Source: Methanohalobium sp. (GTDB lineage Archaea; Halobacteriota; Methanosarcinia; Methanosarcinales; Methanosarcinaceae). From it: a stretch of DNA of 42,812 bases. The stretch lies in contig NZ_JAHENT010000117.1 of assembly GCF_018609725.1 (NCBI RefSeq), positions 1-42,812 of the forward strand, in the 5' to 3' direction. The position numbers and the translations under genes are program-made. This document shows positions 23,841-32,430 of this stretch, in pieces. Within the stretch, counting starts at the first letter, position 1. Each line of letters starts with the position of its first letter. The notes under the pieces were generated by a model. It made no database searches and had not been told where the DNA came from. It was given only the letters and a program-made list of their open reading frames with translations.

Positions 23841-25236
23841 ATTTTTGATTATCCATGTTTTTATAGGCGTCCTTAACAGCATACGTTATAGGGTCTACCA
23901 GTTCAGATACTGGTGGAGTGTAACAGGTTTCCATTTTCAACATATCATCAATGGATGTTTTTTTCCTTATTGCAAGGGATAACCCATCGATTCGTTCTTT
24001 TACACCTTTTCCGCCAATAATCTGTGCTCCTGAAAGACAACGATTATTGAATAACAGTTTGATGTATATTTTTTCTCCACCCGGATAATATCCTGCTCTT
24101 GTAAAACCTGTTGATGAACCGGTTACAGTGTTTATTTTATTTTTATATGCAGTTTCTTCTGTGAGACCGACGTTACCAACCTGATAATCTCCAATAACTC
24201 CAATCCACGGATTTGTAATGGGATTAAAAGTTGATGTTTTCTCCAAAAGGTTTTCTGCAATAACAGATGCCATTCTTCTTGCAGTACTTGCAAGCTGACT
24301 GACAAAGGGATTTCCGGTTACAAAATCATAAACCTGAGCACATTCTCCGCCTGCAAATACATCATCAAGGTATTTATTATCGTATTTTACCTGCAGTTTA
24401 TTGTTTACCAACAATCCGCCGCTTTCACCAACAGAGATACCCGTATTTTTTGCAAGTGATACTTCGGGGTTAACGCCTGTAGAAATTACAACGGTGTCAG
24501 CAGAGATGTTTTTTATCTTTCCCGTTATATTTTCTTTAATTGTAACCGAATCGGTAGTGTTAGAACCGTTTATGGATACTGGAGTGTGACCTGTCAAAAG
24601 GTTGATACCTTTTGAATCAAGATGGTTCTGCAGAATTTGTGACATGTCAGAGTCAAGGTTGTGGGACAACACGGTTTTACTACGGTTGATAAGAGTTGTG
24701 TTGATACCTCTTTTTACACCGGCTACAGCGATTTCGACTCCTATCCCTCCAGCACCGATTACTACCAGATTTTTTGATTTTTCCAGGTTATTCTGGATTT
24801 CTATCCCATCGGATAATGTTCTAAGTGTATATACATTGTCCATTTTTATAGATTCTTTCAGGGGTTCTGGTATAAAAGGAGAACTACCTGTAGCAACAAC
24901 AAGTTTATCGTATATTACTGTGTCATTTTGGGTATTTACAGTATGGTTTTCAAGGTCAATGGAGTTAACCTGTGTATTAAGTCGGACATCAATACCCATG
25001 TCTTTGAATAACTTTAGATTTTTAACTATAAGTTTGTTGAAATCTGGAATATCACCGGCGAGTACAAAAGGCATTCCGCACTGGCTGTAGGCTGTATGTG
25101 AGTCTTTTGATAACACTTTGATGTTGTAATTTCCGTGGCGCTGGACATGAGTAGCAACAGCCATTCCTACAGCTCCACCTCCAATGATAATTAATTCCTG
25201 TTTTTTTGTATTTTTCTTTGGTATATTCCCCACCAT
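23833..25236 (-). CDS. CoA-disulfide reductase / NADH oxidase family flavoprotein
   Basis: FAD- and NAD(P)H-dependent oxidoreductase of the pyridine-nucleotide-disulfide family, 467 residues. FAD binding is seen in IIIGGGAVGMAVA near the N-terminus and in the later DVFAGGEC motif; NAD(P) binding in VVIGAGGIGVEIA. The single active-site cysteine C53 in YSQCGMPFVLAGDI is the mark of CoA-disulfide reductases and NADH oxidases/peroxidases rather than two-cysteine reductases. The C-terminal dimerisation domain is complete. It may reduce CoA disulfide or related thiols, or protect against oxygen. Coupling to rtcA by an 8-base overlap is curious, since no functional link is known. Confidence 0.88.
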   Translation of the reverse strand: MVGNIPKKNTKKQELIIIGGGAVGMAVATHVQRHGNYNIKVLSKDSHTAYSQCGMPFVLAGDIPDFNKLIVKNLKLFKDMGIDVRLNTQVNSIDLENHTVNTQNDTVIYDKLVVATGSSPFIPEPLKESIKMDNVYTLRTLSDGIEIQNNLEKSKNLVVIGAGGIGVEIAVAGVKRGINTTLINRSKTVLSHNLDSDMSQILQNHLDSKGINLLTGHTPVSINGSNTTDSVTIKENITGKIKNISADTVVISTGVNPEVSLAKNTGISVGESGGLLVNNKLQVKYDNKYLDDVFAGGECAQVYDFVTGNPFVSQLASTARRMASVIAENLLEKTSTFNPITNPWIGVIGDYQVGNVGLTEETAYKNKINTVTGSSTGFTRAGYYPGGEKIYIKLLFNNRCLSGAQIIGGKGVKERIDGLSLAIRKKTSIDDMLKMETCYTPPVSELVDPITYAVKDAYKNMDNQKYD

Positions 25237-25381
25237 ACTGGTTAATAATTGAGATTGTTTATTAAGTGTATTGTCTATTAGTTTTAAAATCTAGTGATGT
25301 TAGGTAATTTCCTAACAAAAAGAATAATTTTATTATGTTTTAAATCTAACTCATTGTTAAAAAGATAAAGGAGGATTAATC

Positions 25382-25867
25382 ATGCCTGATTTATCTATTT
25401 CCAAGGGAATTGGCATATTACTGGTAATAGTTGTTTTCAGTAGTGGATTGCTTTTTGCAACTGCTTCAGAATTGAATTTGGGAATAAATAATACAAATAA
25501 AATCCCAGAAACTTCTTTGGGTGATGGACAAAATGACTCTCAGATAAATAATACAAACCAGTCTGGATATATCAGTGGACTGGCAAAAATCGATGATATT
25601 AATTTGGAAAGAAACCCTGATAATCAATTGCTGGTCAATGTAAGTGGTCACCTTTCTGATGGCTGTACAGAAATTGATGAAATTGTAAAACAAAAAATAA
25701 GGAATAAATTTATAATCAATATTACTACCAAAAGACCAAAAGATGCGATGTGTTCTCAGGTAATAAATCTATTTGAGAAAGAATTTAAATTTGATATTAG
25801 TGGAATGGATAAGGACAACTTAGAAGTTAAAGTAAATGGGGTAACTAAATCCTATTTATCTGAATGA
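25382..25867 (+). CDS. Secreted or membrane-anchored small protein, function unknown
   Basis: A 161-residue exported protein. A hydrophobic segment at about 9-29 (GIGILLVIVVFSSGLLFATAS) is a signal peptide or anchor. An Asn/Thr/Gln-rich linker (about 33-62), rich in N-x-T/S sites, precedes a compact domain with two cysteines, one in DGCTEID and one in DAMCSQVI, probably forming a disulfide. The pattern resembles a widespread extracellular domain of unknown role found near protease inhibitors or beta-sandwich lipoproteins; this is a weak impression only. The ribosome site AAAGGAGG is very strong, 7-8 bases before the ATG, suggesting high expression. It is divergent from the flavoenzyme gene. 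Confidence 0.75.
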   Translation: MPDLSISKGIGILLVIVVFSSGLLFATASELNLGINNTNKIPETSLGDGQNDSQINNTNQSGYISGLAKIDDINLERNPDNQLLVNVSGHLSDGCTEIDEIVKQKIRNKFIINITTKRPKDAMCSQVINLFEKEFKFDISGMDKDNLEVKVNGVTKSYLSE

Positions 25868-25896
25868 TTTGTTTGTCAGCAAGTAACTTTTATAAA

Positions 25897-25911
25897 GTTT
25901 ACTTTGTAAAC
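25897..25911. repeat. 15-base perfect palindrome GTTTAC-TTT-GTAAAC
   Basis: Arms GTTTAC and GTAAAC around TTT, 30 bases after the end of the secreted-protein gene. It may be part of a terminator for that gene or a protein-binding site for the following promoter. Confidence 0.45.
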
Positions 25912-25927
25912 AATTAAATTTAATATC

Positions 25928-25937
25928 TTATAAAAAT
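25928..25937 (+). promoter_or_regulatory. TATA box in front of the 14-bp hairpin element
   Basis: TTATAAAAAT centred at about 25932. The expected transcription start is 25951-25958, which is just where the left arm of the hairpin begins. This spacing supports a short RNA gene. Confidence 0.45.
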
Positions 25938-25950
25938 ATTGTAACAGTAT

Positions 25951-26035
25951 GGGAGTTGTAGAACTTATTGTGCCTCATTGGATTAGCCCCAAAACTCAGC
26001 TAATTTTTTTAGTTCTGCAACTCCACCTCTTTGTT
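25951..26035 (+). ncRNA. Candidate small structured RNA (14-bp stem with inner hairpin)
   Basis: Left arm GGAGTTGTAGAACT (25952-25965) pairs with right arm AGTTCTGCAACTCC (26011-26024): 13 Watson-Crick pairs and one G-U. Inside, ATTAGC (25982-25987) pairs with GCTAAT (25999-26004) around an 11-base loop. A T-rich stretch (CTCTTTGTTTT) follows and could terminate transcription. A TATA box lies at the correct distance upstream. The G-U pair rather than perfect identity suggests an RNA stem, not just a DNA palindrome. No known RNA family is recognised, and the strand is inferred from the TATA box. Confidence 0.45.
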
Positions 26036-26194
26036 TTAATGACTATTATTACATCTATAATTATTTGTCATATAGTAGTTATTAACCACAAATTTATTAA
26101 ACTACTACTAACTTCCTATTTATGGGTAATCAATTAATGATTACATTCATAATACAAAAATCACTAATACATTCACAAAAATATTAAAAGATGT

Positions 26195-26684
26195 GATTAT
26201 CCAACGCAAAATAGTTTGGATTTAATAAATATTACAGTGTATACAACATCAGTATTACATTAATAATTAAAGACATATAAAAAACAGAACAAGTTTGATA
26301 TACAATAACAATGATTATGGATTCCAACACATAACAAAGGATTTCGATTTAATAGAAAACTTATAATTGTCACTAATTTGATATAATAATACTTTACAGA
26401 AATCCTTACTTATTCAGAATCATCAACCAAAACGCAATAATCATTGAAATCAAATTAATGATTAAAGAGGTAACTCATTGTAATTCAGACAAATAAAGAT
26501 AAATTGGCATGAGTATCCGGCAGGCAACTCATGTATTAATTGAAAATTCGGTTTCAATCAGAGTACTAACAAAATTAGTGTATTGGGTTTTAAATCAACT
26601 GGTTAATCTCAATAATAGTTCTCGAGTTAGATATCAATTTGCCCATCAAACTTGTTCTGTTTTTCTATTTTGCATTGGATAATC
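26195..26684. repeat. Nested 20-bp inverted repeats spanning 490 bases
   Basis: Outer pair: GATTATCCAACGCAAAATAG (26195-26214) against CTATTTTGCATTGGATAATC (26665-26684), 19 of 20 complementary. Inner pair: AAAAACAGAACAAGTTTGAT (26280-26299) against ATCAAACTTGTTCTGTTTTT (26645-26664), 20 of 20. The two right arms are contiguous, while the left arms are separated by 65 bases (26215-26279). So a roughly 40-bp inverted repeat was either interrupted on its left side or forms a helix with a large bulge. Weaker internal pairs of 7-10 bp exist (26309-26318/26437-26446, 26337-26345/26399-26407, 26371-26379/26572-26580, 26508-26514/26527-26533, 26539-26545/26552-26558), several expected by chance in such AT-rich DNA. 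It is either a large structured RNA or a decayed transposable element. Confidence 0.8.
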
Positions 26685-26724
26685 CATATTTGATATCTAT
26701 AACAGCCATTATGGAGATATTCAT

Positions 26725-28083
26725 ATGCAAAATCAGAACCATAATCAAAATAATCAAAATCAATCAGCAGATACCACTAAATATATCATCCATTCAAAAA
26801 TCAGTGCAAATGGAATAATTGAGCGTCCTGATATAGTAGGAGCAATTTTTGGACAGACAGAAGGGTTGCTCGGAAAAGACCTTGACCTGCGTGACCTTCA
26901 AAAGACTGGTAGAATAGGAAGGATTGAAGTCTTAATAAGCGGTAAAGGCGGTAAATCAAAAGGAACTATTCTGATACCATCCAGCCTTGACAGAGTTGAA
27001 ACTTCTGTTCTGGCAGCTGCCCTTGAAACTATAGATAGAGTGGGACCATGCAGTGCCAAAATAGAAGTAAGTAAAATCGAGGATATACGAGCCACAAAAA
27101 GAAAAAATATTATTGAAAGAGCTCGAATGATTTATTCTTCGATGTTTGATGACAATCTCCCTGAATCTCAGGAAATCGCAGATGAAGTACGTGAATCCCT
27201 GCGAATCCATGAAATGGAATATTATGGTAAAAATAAAATTCCCTGTGGACCGGAAGTATTTGATTCTGATGAAGTGATTCTTGTAGAGGGCCGTGCTGAT
27301 GTACTTAACCTACTGCGTTATGGGATAAAAAATACAATCTGTGTGGGTGGTACAAATATTCCATCCGAAATAGCGGAAATTACAAAAAAGAGAAACGTAA
27401 CTGCATTTACAGATGGTGATCGTGGCGGAGTGCTCATAATAAAAGAGCTTTTACAGGTTGCTAATATCGATTATATTGCCAGAGCTCCTGAAGGTAAAAG
27501 TGTTGAAGATTTGGTACATAGGGAGGTAATGAGGGCACTACAACAAAGAGTCCCGATAGAACAGGCCATGGAATCATATACTTCAAAACCTGTTGAGTCA
27601 TCAAAAACTGGAAAGTCTGCAAGGGATTCTAAACGCAAGGATAACAGGTCACAAGATTTACAAAAATCTTCCAGTTTAAAACCGAAAAATCTGGATAAAG
27701 AAACCGAGGCTGTGTCCCAACAAGAGGTTCAGGAAAGTTTTACTGAAGAGGTTGAAATAACTGAAGAACCTGTTGTGACTGAAGAACCGGAACCCCAGTT
27801 TAAATTTAAACCGCATATAGATGCAATATCCGGTACACTTGATGCACGTCTTCTTGATTCAGGGGAAGAACTGGTTGAGGAAATAGCAGTAAGGGACCTC
27901 GTTAATAAATTGAAAAATTATAATGGTGAGGTAGTAAGTGTGGTTTTTGATGGGGTGATAACCCAGAGGATTCTTGATGTATCATCAGAAAAAGGAATCA
28001 AAAACCTAGTTGGTGTGAAACTGGGAAATGTGACAAAAGTACCCACAGGAATTAACATTTTTACTGAAAACGATTATTGCTAA
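26725..28083 (+). CDS. dnaG: Archaeal DnaG (TOPRIM primase-like, exosome-associated)
   Basis: Archaeal DnaG, 452 residues, a TOPRIM-domain protein with primase activity in vitro that is also a stable subunit of the archaeal RNA exosome, where it helps bind poly(A)-rich RNA. The TOPRIM catalytic glutamate is E188 in VEGRAD and the acidic DxD is D230-G-D232 in FTDGDRGG. An N-terminal domain (about 20-165) with [26 protein letters not shown] is typical. A charged, low-complexity Ser/Lys/Glu linker (about 285-360) joins the conserved C-terminal domain. GGAG at 26713-26716 is the ribosome site. The 857-base noncoding stretch upstream is unusual for a housekeeping gene. A T-rich terminator follows. 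Confidence 0.95.
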   Translation: MQNQNHNQNNQNQSADTTKYIIHSKISANGIIERPDIVGAIFGQTEGLLGKDLDLRDLQKTGRIGRIEVLISGKGGKSKGTILIPSSLDRVETSVLAAALETIDRVGPCSAKIEVSKIEDIRATKRKNIIERARMIYSSMFDDNLPESQEIADEVRESLRIHEMEYYGKNKIPCGPEVFDSDEVILVEGRADVLNLLRYGIKNTICVGGTNIPSEIAEITKKRNVTAFTDGDRGGVLIIKELLQVANIDYIARAPEGKSVEDLVHREVMRALQQRVPIEQAMESYTSKPVESSKTGKSARDSKRKDNRSQDLQKSSSLKPKNLDKETEAVSQQEVQESFTEEVEITEEPVVTEEPEPQFKFKPHIDAISGTLDARLLDSGEELVEEIAVRDLVNKLKNYNGEVVSVVFDGVITQRILDVSSEKGIKNLVGVKLGNVTKVPTGINIFTENDYC

Positions 28084-28110
28084 TTTCTTTATTTCTTTAT
28101 TTTTTTGTGT
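28084..28110 (+). terminator. T-rich terminator after dnaG
   Basis: Repeated TTTCTTTATTT units ending in a run of seven T right after the dnaG stop codon, typical of archaeal termination. Confidence 0.5.
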
Positions 28111-28274
28111 CATATTTGTCATGATTAATCATAAATAATAAATAGAAAATTACTTATAAATAATTGGGGAAAATTTTTTCCGTCAATAATGACTTTATTT
28201 AAAGTCTAATTAATAATTATCGAGTATATTAAAGTTCATATAAAAACAGCATGATTAATAAAAGGTTGGTCAAT

Positions 28275-28559
28275 ATGCACAAAGATGAATTAATACAATT
28301 GCATACACTGATGGCTCAATTGAAACGATATTTTGAATGTCAGGGCGTTGAATGTGATTTCAGCGAATACAAGTCCCTGTCCATCAGTCCAGTGCACGTC
28401 CACCGTAGCAAGGCAGAGCACAAACATGCAATATTTGTTCTTGGAAATGATATAGCAAAAATAATTTCTGAAGATGAAAATATGGGAGGTGGAAGAACCT
28501 CTGAAAGAATGCAGGAACTTGCAGCAAGGACAGGAAATAAGGTTATTCAGGATAATTAA
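28275..28559 (+). CDS. UPF0058 family protein
   Basis: Small archaeal protein of the UPF0058 family, 94 residues, function unknown. The start MHKDELIQLHTLM is typical of the family. The frame extends to an ATG at 28251, but AGGTTGGT at 28263-28270 is a good ribosome site for the ATG at 28275. TATA-like boxes are at 28225-28234 and 28238-28248. A His-rich stretch (SPVHVHRSKAEHKHAIF) and the GGGRTSERMQELA C-terminal segment are conserved marks. Helical, no membrane part. It stands alone between dnaG and the convergent rimI-like gene. Confidence 0.85.
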   Translation: MHKDELIQLHTLMAQLKRYFECQGVECDFSEYKSLSISPVHVHRSKAEHKHAIFVLGNDIAKIISEDENMGGGRTSERMQELAARTGNKVIQDN

Positions 28560-28599
28560 AGGGTATATCCATTTGTAACCCTTGATTCGTATTTATTGT

Positions 28600-29079
28600 T
28601 TATTTTATATCCAGTAGATTATTATATGAATTCATATTACAGGGAGGCTGAAGGTATGCTTTCATTATAATACCGTCTTCACCATCTGAATAATAATTTT
28701 TTTCAACCCAGCACTGGACAAAACCCATACTATTGTACAGTTTCTGTGCACGAACATTACTTTTCCTTACCTCAAGTCTGGCATATTTTATTCCTGTCCT
28801 GCAGAATAGATTTAATATAGCCTTGAGCAGTTCTGACCCGATACCTTTGTCTCTATAACCTTTTTTTACAGCCAGGGTAAATATACGCCCTTCGTTTTCA
28901 TATATCTGATATCCTACTACATAGCCCGCTACTTTGTCTCCTACAGTAGCCACTATAAAACCATCACTGTTCATCTCATAAAAATTGATGTAGACGAACG
29001 GATTGTGTTCGCTAAATGTTTCTATTTCAATTTCTAAGATGTCCTCAAAATCTTCCGGTTCAAAGTATCGAAGATTCAT
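28600..29079 (-). CDS. GNAT N-acetyltransferase, RimI/Naa10-like
   Basis: N-terminal protein acetyltransferase of the archaeal RimI-like group, 159 residues. The acetyl-CoA binding loop is RDKGIGSELL (Q/R-x-x-G-x-G/A) preceded by the beta strand IFTLAVKKGYR. C-terminal motif VRKSNVRAQKLYNSMGF is diagnostic of RimI-type enzymes. Archaeal members acetylate protein N-termini, including Alba. It lies 30 bases downstream of arcS on the same strand, probably in one transcript. A cysteine/asparagine-rich tail (PPCNMNSYNNLLDIK) goes beyond the usual family end. Confidence 0.87.
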   Translation of the reverse strand: MNLRYFEPEDFEDILEIEIETFSEHNPFVYINFYEMNSDGFIVATVGDKVAGYVVGYQIYENEGRIFTLAVKKGYRDKGIGSELLKAILNLFCRTGIKYARLEVRKSNVRAQKLYNSMGFVQCWVEKNYYSDGEDGIIMKAYLQPPCNMNSYNNLLDIK

Positions 29080-29109
29080 TGTATCGTTTTGATATTTCCA
29101 GTTTATCGG

Positions 29110-30951
29110 TTAAGTTTTTTTCACATGACGTAATGTTATGGCTATACCCCTTGTGGATTTTTCCATTTCTCTGCCGCTCATCAGTGCTCTGCCTACACCG
29201 ATAGCATTCTCTCCCGAGATAAGGACTTCATCACCGGGTCTGATTGAAATATCAGCCTCCAGTATTCCCGGTGCAAGAATCGAACCTTTTGGTACAAAAC
29301 TACCAATTTTGACTACATAATTGTCATGTGGAATTAGCAGTTCAGCACCACGGACAGTTAAAGATAGAGTTCCATGGTGTGGTACAAGAGTAGCGATTTG
29401 TTCTTTGTTCAGATAAACCTGATGTTTGGGATAAGGGGCTTTAATTACAGCATCATCTGGAACAAGTATGTTACCTGCACCTTTACCAAACTGGTAATCA
29501 GCAATCGCACGCATAAGGTTGTGTTTTGACATTGGTTTTGGTTGGGTGCGTTCATAACTCAGATTTTTAATAGTATCTTTAAGAACCTCAAGAGATTCTT
29601 TGGATGTCACATCATTTTCACAGGTATATATGATTTCTATCCCAAGTTTTCTGGCGGCTAAATCACAAACTTTTTTATATGCACCGTCTATATGTGCGAT
29701 TACATAGGAATATTTGTTTTTAGAAAGATAATTTACAAGACAATCGGTGACCCATTCCACTTCATCGGCGTCCCAATGACCTGTAACTGCGATATCATAA
29801 TGCGCAGCTGGATATGTAAGTTCAAGTTCTCGGGGAACGATTCCGAGGGGGGATGTCAGGACGAGTTCATGGACGTACTTGCGGTATTTACCCAGAGTAT
29901 CGATAAATTTCTGGTGGGAATTGGATGTGGAGTAGGGTTTTCGAGCAGAACAAGGGAGTAGCAATAAAATATCCTTTTTAGGAGGGGTGTATCTGTTCTG
30001 TACCCTTTCAGCAAAACGGGTGATTTCAGGGCGGTTTAGGGATTCGCTCGTATTTGCAGTAAGTTGAACTGTCCGAGTAGTAGGAAATTGTTCTTCTAAA
30101 TAACATTGGTCAAAATCTGCAATACGTAAAAGAGCTGTTAACCAGGGTTGACTTCTGCATTGTCCTTCTACGTATTCACGCAGATATCCTTTTCGCATTT
30201 TTTCGCGTACAAGAGATAATTCAGAATCAAGCGTATTTTTGTTGTGTTTTTCAAGAATAATCCCACGATTTTCCGCATCCATCGATTTTATATCATCAAC
30301 GGTTACAGATGCACATGCATCACATCTACATGGCAGTTCTGTGATGTTATAAAGATAAAATTTTCCTGATGATGTTAGATAAATGTCATTGTATGCTGAT
30401 AAAGTGGCACGGGTATAATCAAATACATCGGCTCCAATATATATAAGCATTGCAAGATTTTCAGGAAGCGCAATGTTTGGAACATAAACAGCAGTATCAT
30501 GAGGTATTTTTTCTTTCAAATCTTTTAGAGCGTTGAAAAATTGTCTGGCGTTGTTTTCAAGACCGCCACCACCTTCCATTATATATAAGTCACTGTTTTT
30601 GGTCTTTTTACCGGGGTGAAAAACACTTCCTGTAGCGCCACTTGTTTCGATATCATAATTACCGGTAGTATCTAATACGGCCTCATCAGGTACATTATAG
30701 GGATAATTCTGGTGCGGCAATATTATAAGATTATTCTCACCTACTTTCTGTCGCAACTGGTTTAAATATTGGTTATCAAAAACATGTTGTCCCTGTTTCC
30801 ATATAGAACCAGCGTCAATAATCGGTAACTTCTCAGTATCTCCGATATCTTCGGTGTTAATAATACATGGTGTTTTTAGTGTCCTACTAAGACTAAGTTT
30901 CCCCAATCTTGCTTTTCCGTCTCGTTGTTCTACTTCAAAATGTTTTGTCAT
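29110..30951 (-). CDS. arcS: Archaeosine synthase alpha subunit ArcS (TgtA2)
   Basis: Enzyme of archaeosine formation at tRNA position 15: it attaches lysine to preQ0 in the D-loop, and a radical SAM partner (RaSEA) then releases the archaeosine. The 613-residue protein has an N-terminal TGT-like barrel with a CRCDAC zinc site (C208, C210, C213), an ArcS-specific domain with the signature PCSARKPYSTSNSH (333-346), and a C-terminal PUA domain (about 535-610) binding tRNA. The arrangement and length match euryarchaeal ArcS rather than the catalytic TGT. The RaSEA gene is not in the window. Downstream is the RimI-like gene. Confidence 0.92.
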   Translation of the reverse strand: MTKHFEVEQRDGKARLGKLSLSRTLKTPCIINTEDIGDTEKLPIIDAGSIWKQGQHVFDNQYLNQLRQKVGENNLIILPHQNYPYNVPDEAVLDTTGNYDIETSGATGSVFHPGKKTKNSDLYIMEGGGGLENNARQFFNALKDLKEKIPHDTAVYVPNIALPENLAMLIYIGADVFDYTRATLSAYNDIYLTSSGKFYLYNITELPCRCDACASVTVDDIKSMDAENRGIILEKHNKNTLDSELSLVREKMRKGYLREYVEGQCRSQPWLTALLRIADFDQCYLEEQFPTTRTVQLTANTSESLNRPEITRFAERVQNRYTPPKKDILLLLPCSARKPYSTSNSHQKFIDTLGKYRKYVHELVLTSPLGIVPRELELTYPAAHYDIAVTGHWDADEVEWVTDCLVNYLSKNKYSYVIAHIDGAYKKVCDLAARKLGIEIIYTCENDVTSKESLEVLKDTIKNLSYERTQPKPMSKHNLMRAIADYQFGKGAGNILVPDDAVIKAPYPKHQVYLNKEQIATLVPHHGTLSLTVRGAELLIPHDNYVVKIGSFVPKGSILAPGILEADISIRPGDEVLISGENAIGVGRALMSGREMEKSTRGIAITLRHVKKT

Positions 30952-31048
30952 GTATCTGTGATACCTCTTTTATAGATGTAAATTTTTGGTTTGATATTTA
31001 CCGCAACTTTTAAGTTTTTGTATCCTATTTGATACTTAGAGTTTTTGT

Positions 31049-32422
31049 ATGAAATACATTGAAAAACTACATGAGATTGTAGGCAAAAACCGGGTCAGTA
31101 CTTCTTCTCCAGAACTTTATTGTTATTCATGTGATGCATCCCAGATAAAAGGTATGCCAGATTATGTAGTACGTCCCGATAGTACAGAGCAGGTATCCAA
31201 GATTGTACAGTTTGCAAATAAACACAAAATACCGGTAACCTCAAGAGGTGCAGGAACAGGTCTTGCAGGAGGAGCAGTACCAATAAGCGGAGGTATTGTT
31301 CTTGATCTGTCATCCATGAACCGGATACTTGATGTAGATATTGAAAATCTTCAGGTAGCTGTTGAACCGGGAGTTGTTCATGCCAAACTCAATGAAAAAC
31401 TAAAATATCATGGATTTTTCTTTCCACCTGATCCTGGCAGTTCCGCTATGTGTACTATAGGTGGATTAATCGCCAACAATGGAAGTGGTATGCGTTCGGT
31501 CAAATATGGAACAAGCTCCCGTTATGCACTCGACCTTGAAGTTGTTATGGCTGACGGAACAGTTATCAATACAGGTTCAAAGACCCTGAAAACGGTTGCA
31601 GGTTACAATCTGACAGGTCTGATGGTGGGTTCTGAAGGCACGCTTGGAATTATTACAAAAGCGGTGTTGAAAGTAGCTCCACTTCCCAAAGCACGTACTG
31701 TAATACTGGCATCGTTTGAAAATCCCGAACTTGCGGGAGAAGGGGTGGTTAAAACACTGTCATCAGGAATAGTCCCTTCTGCATGTGAAATACTTGACAA
31801 AACTGCGATTGAAGCGTTAAATGCATTTGACCCGAACCTTAATTTACCCGATGTAGGCGCTATTTTAATGTTTGAAGTTGATGGTACAGGAGGTGCGGTA
31901 GAAGAGGGAGCTAAATTAATAGAATCTTCCTGTTCATCACTTGCGACCAATGTTAAAAGTGCATCAACCAAACAGGAAAGTGAAGAATTATGGAGAGCCA
32001 GAAGATTGGTGGGTGCTGCCATTTCCCGACTTGATCCCAATCGTACACGTGTGTATGTAGGTGAAGATGTAGGTGTTCCTATCAAAGAAATACCCAAGAT
32101 GCTTAAAAAAGTTCGTGAAATCTCAGAAGAATTCAATATCCCAATTATGACATACGGACATATAGGTGATGGAAACCTGCATACAGGAATGGCTATTGAT
32201 GTGCTGGATGACAGCCAGTGGGACAGTTTGAATAAAGCCGGTGATAAAATACATAGAACTGCTATAGAACTTGGCGGAACAGTTAGTGCAGAACACGGTA
32301 TAGGTGGAGCTCGTTCTAAATATATGGAACTTGAACTTGGTCCTGCGCTGGATGTAATGCTTAATATCAAAAATGCACTTGATCCAAATAACATACTTAA
32401 CCCCGGAAAACTGGGGGTGTAA
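31049..32422 (+). CDS. FAD-linked oxidase GlcD family (D-lactate/glycolate dehydrogenase)
   Basis: Flavoprotein of the vanillyl-alcohol-oxidase fold, 457 residues. The FAD-binding PCMH domain (about 35-215) shows TSRGAGTGLAGGAVP and PDPGSSAMCTIGGLIANNGSG; the C-terminal FAD-oxidase domain ends with HGIGGARSKYMELELG and DPNNILNPGKLG, as in D-lactate dehydrogenases and GlcD. YGHIGDGNLH is the conserved active-site segment. It oxidises a D-2-hydroxy acid, likely D-lactate or glycolate. The next gene, 8 bases on, encodes the iron-sulfur subunit, so electrons flow from FAD to [4Fe-4S] clusters and probably to a membrane carrier such as methanophenazine or a disulfide. Substrate not determined. Confidence 0.9.
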   Translation: MKYIEKLHEIVGKNRVSTSSPELYCYSCDASQIKGMPDYVVRPDSTEQVSKIVQFANKHKIPVTSRGAGTGLAGGAVPISGGIVLDLSSMNRILDVDIENLQVAVEPGVVHAKLNEKLKYHGFFFPPDPGSSAMCTIGGLIANNGSGMRSVKYGTSSRYALDLEVVMADGTVINTGSKTLKTVAGYNLTGLMVGSEGTLGIITKAVLKVAPLPKARTVILASFENPELAGEGVVKTLSSGIVPSACEILDKTAIEALNAFDPNLNLPDVGAILMFEVDGTGGAVEEGAKLIESSCSSLATNVKSASTKQESEELWRARRLVGAAISRLDPNRTRVYVGEDVGVPIKEIPKMLKKVREISEEFNIPIMTYGHIGDGNLHTGMAIDVLDDSQWDSLNKAGDKIHRTAIELGGTVSAEHGIGGARSKYMELELGPALDVMLNIKNALDPNNILNPGKLGV

Positions 32423-32430
32423 TCAAATTC

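Larger units (their letters stand above)
25868..26724. other. 857-base AT-rich gene-free region full of inverted repeats
   Basis: No convincing gene is seen here on either strand. It holds a 15-base palindrome (25897-25911), a TATA-preceded 14-bp hairpin (25952-26024), small hairpins at 26073-26107 (TAGTAGTT/AACTACTA) and 26126-26144 (GTAATCA/TGATTAC), the nested 20-bp inverted repeats spanning 26195-26684, weaker internal repeats, and a TAGATATCAA/TTGATATCTA pair (26628-26637/26690-26699). The last 15 bases carry the dnaG ribosome site (GGAG at 26713-26716). Confidence 0.7.

Noticed and set aside
25949-26137. Short open frame of 62 codons in the gene-free region
   Set aside because: It runs through the 14-bp hairpin, is very hydrophobic with AT-driven composition, has no ribosome site, and looks like no protein family.
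26195-26684. RNase P RNA or SRP RNA as the identity of the structured region
   Set aside because: The conserved GAGGAAAGTCC and AGACAGAA-type elements of RNase P RNA and the SRP helix 8 motif are not found, and the GC content is far too low.
31603-32394. Minus-strand open frame of 263 codons
   Set aside because: It lies fully antisense to the GlcD gene, whose motifs are complete; the translation is Ser/Pro/Thr-rich without domains.
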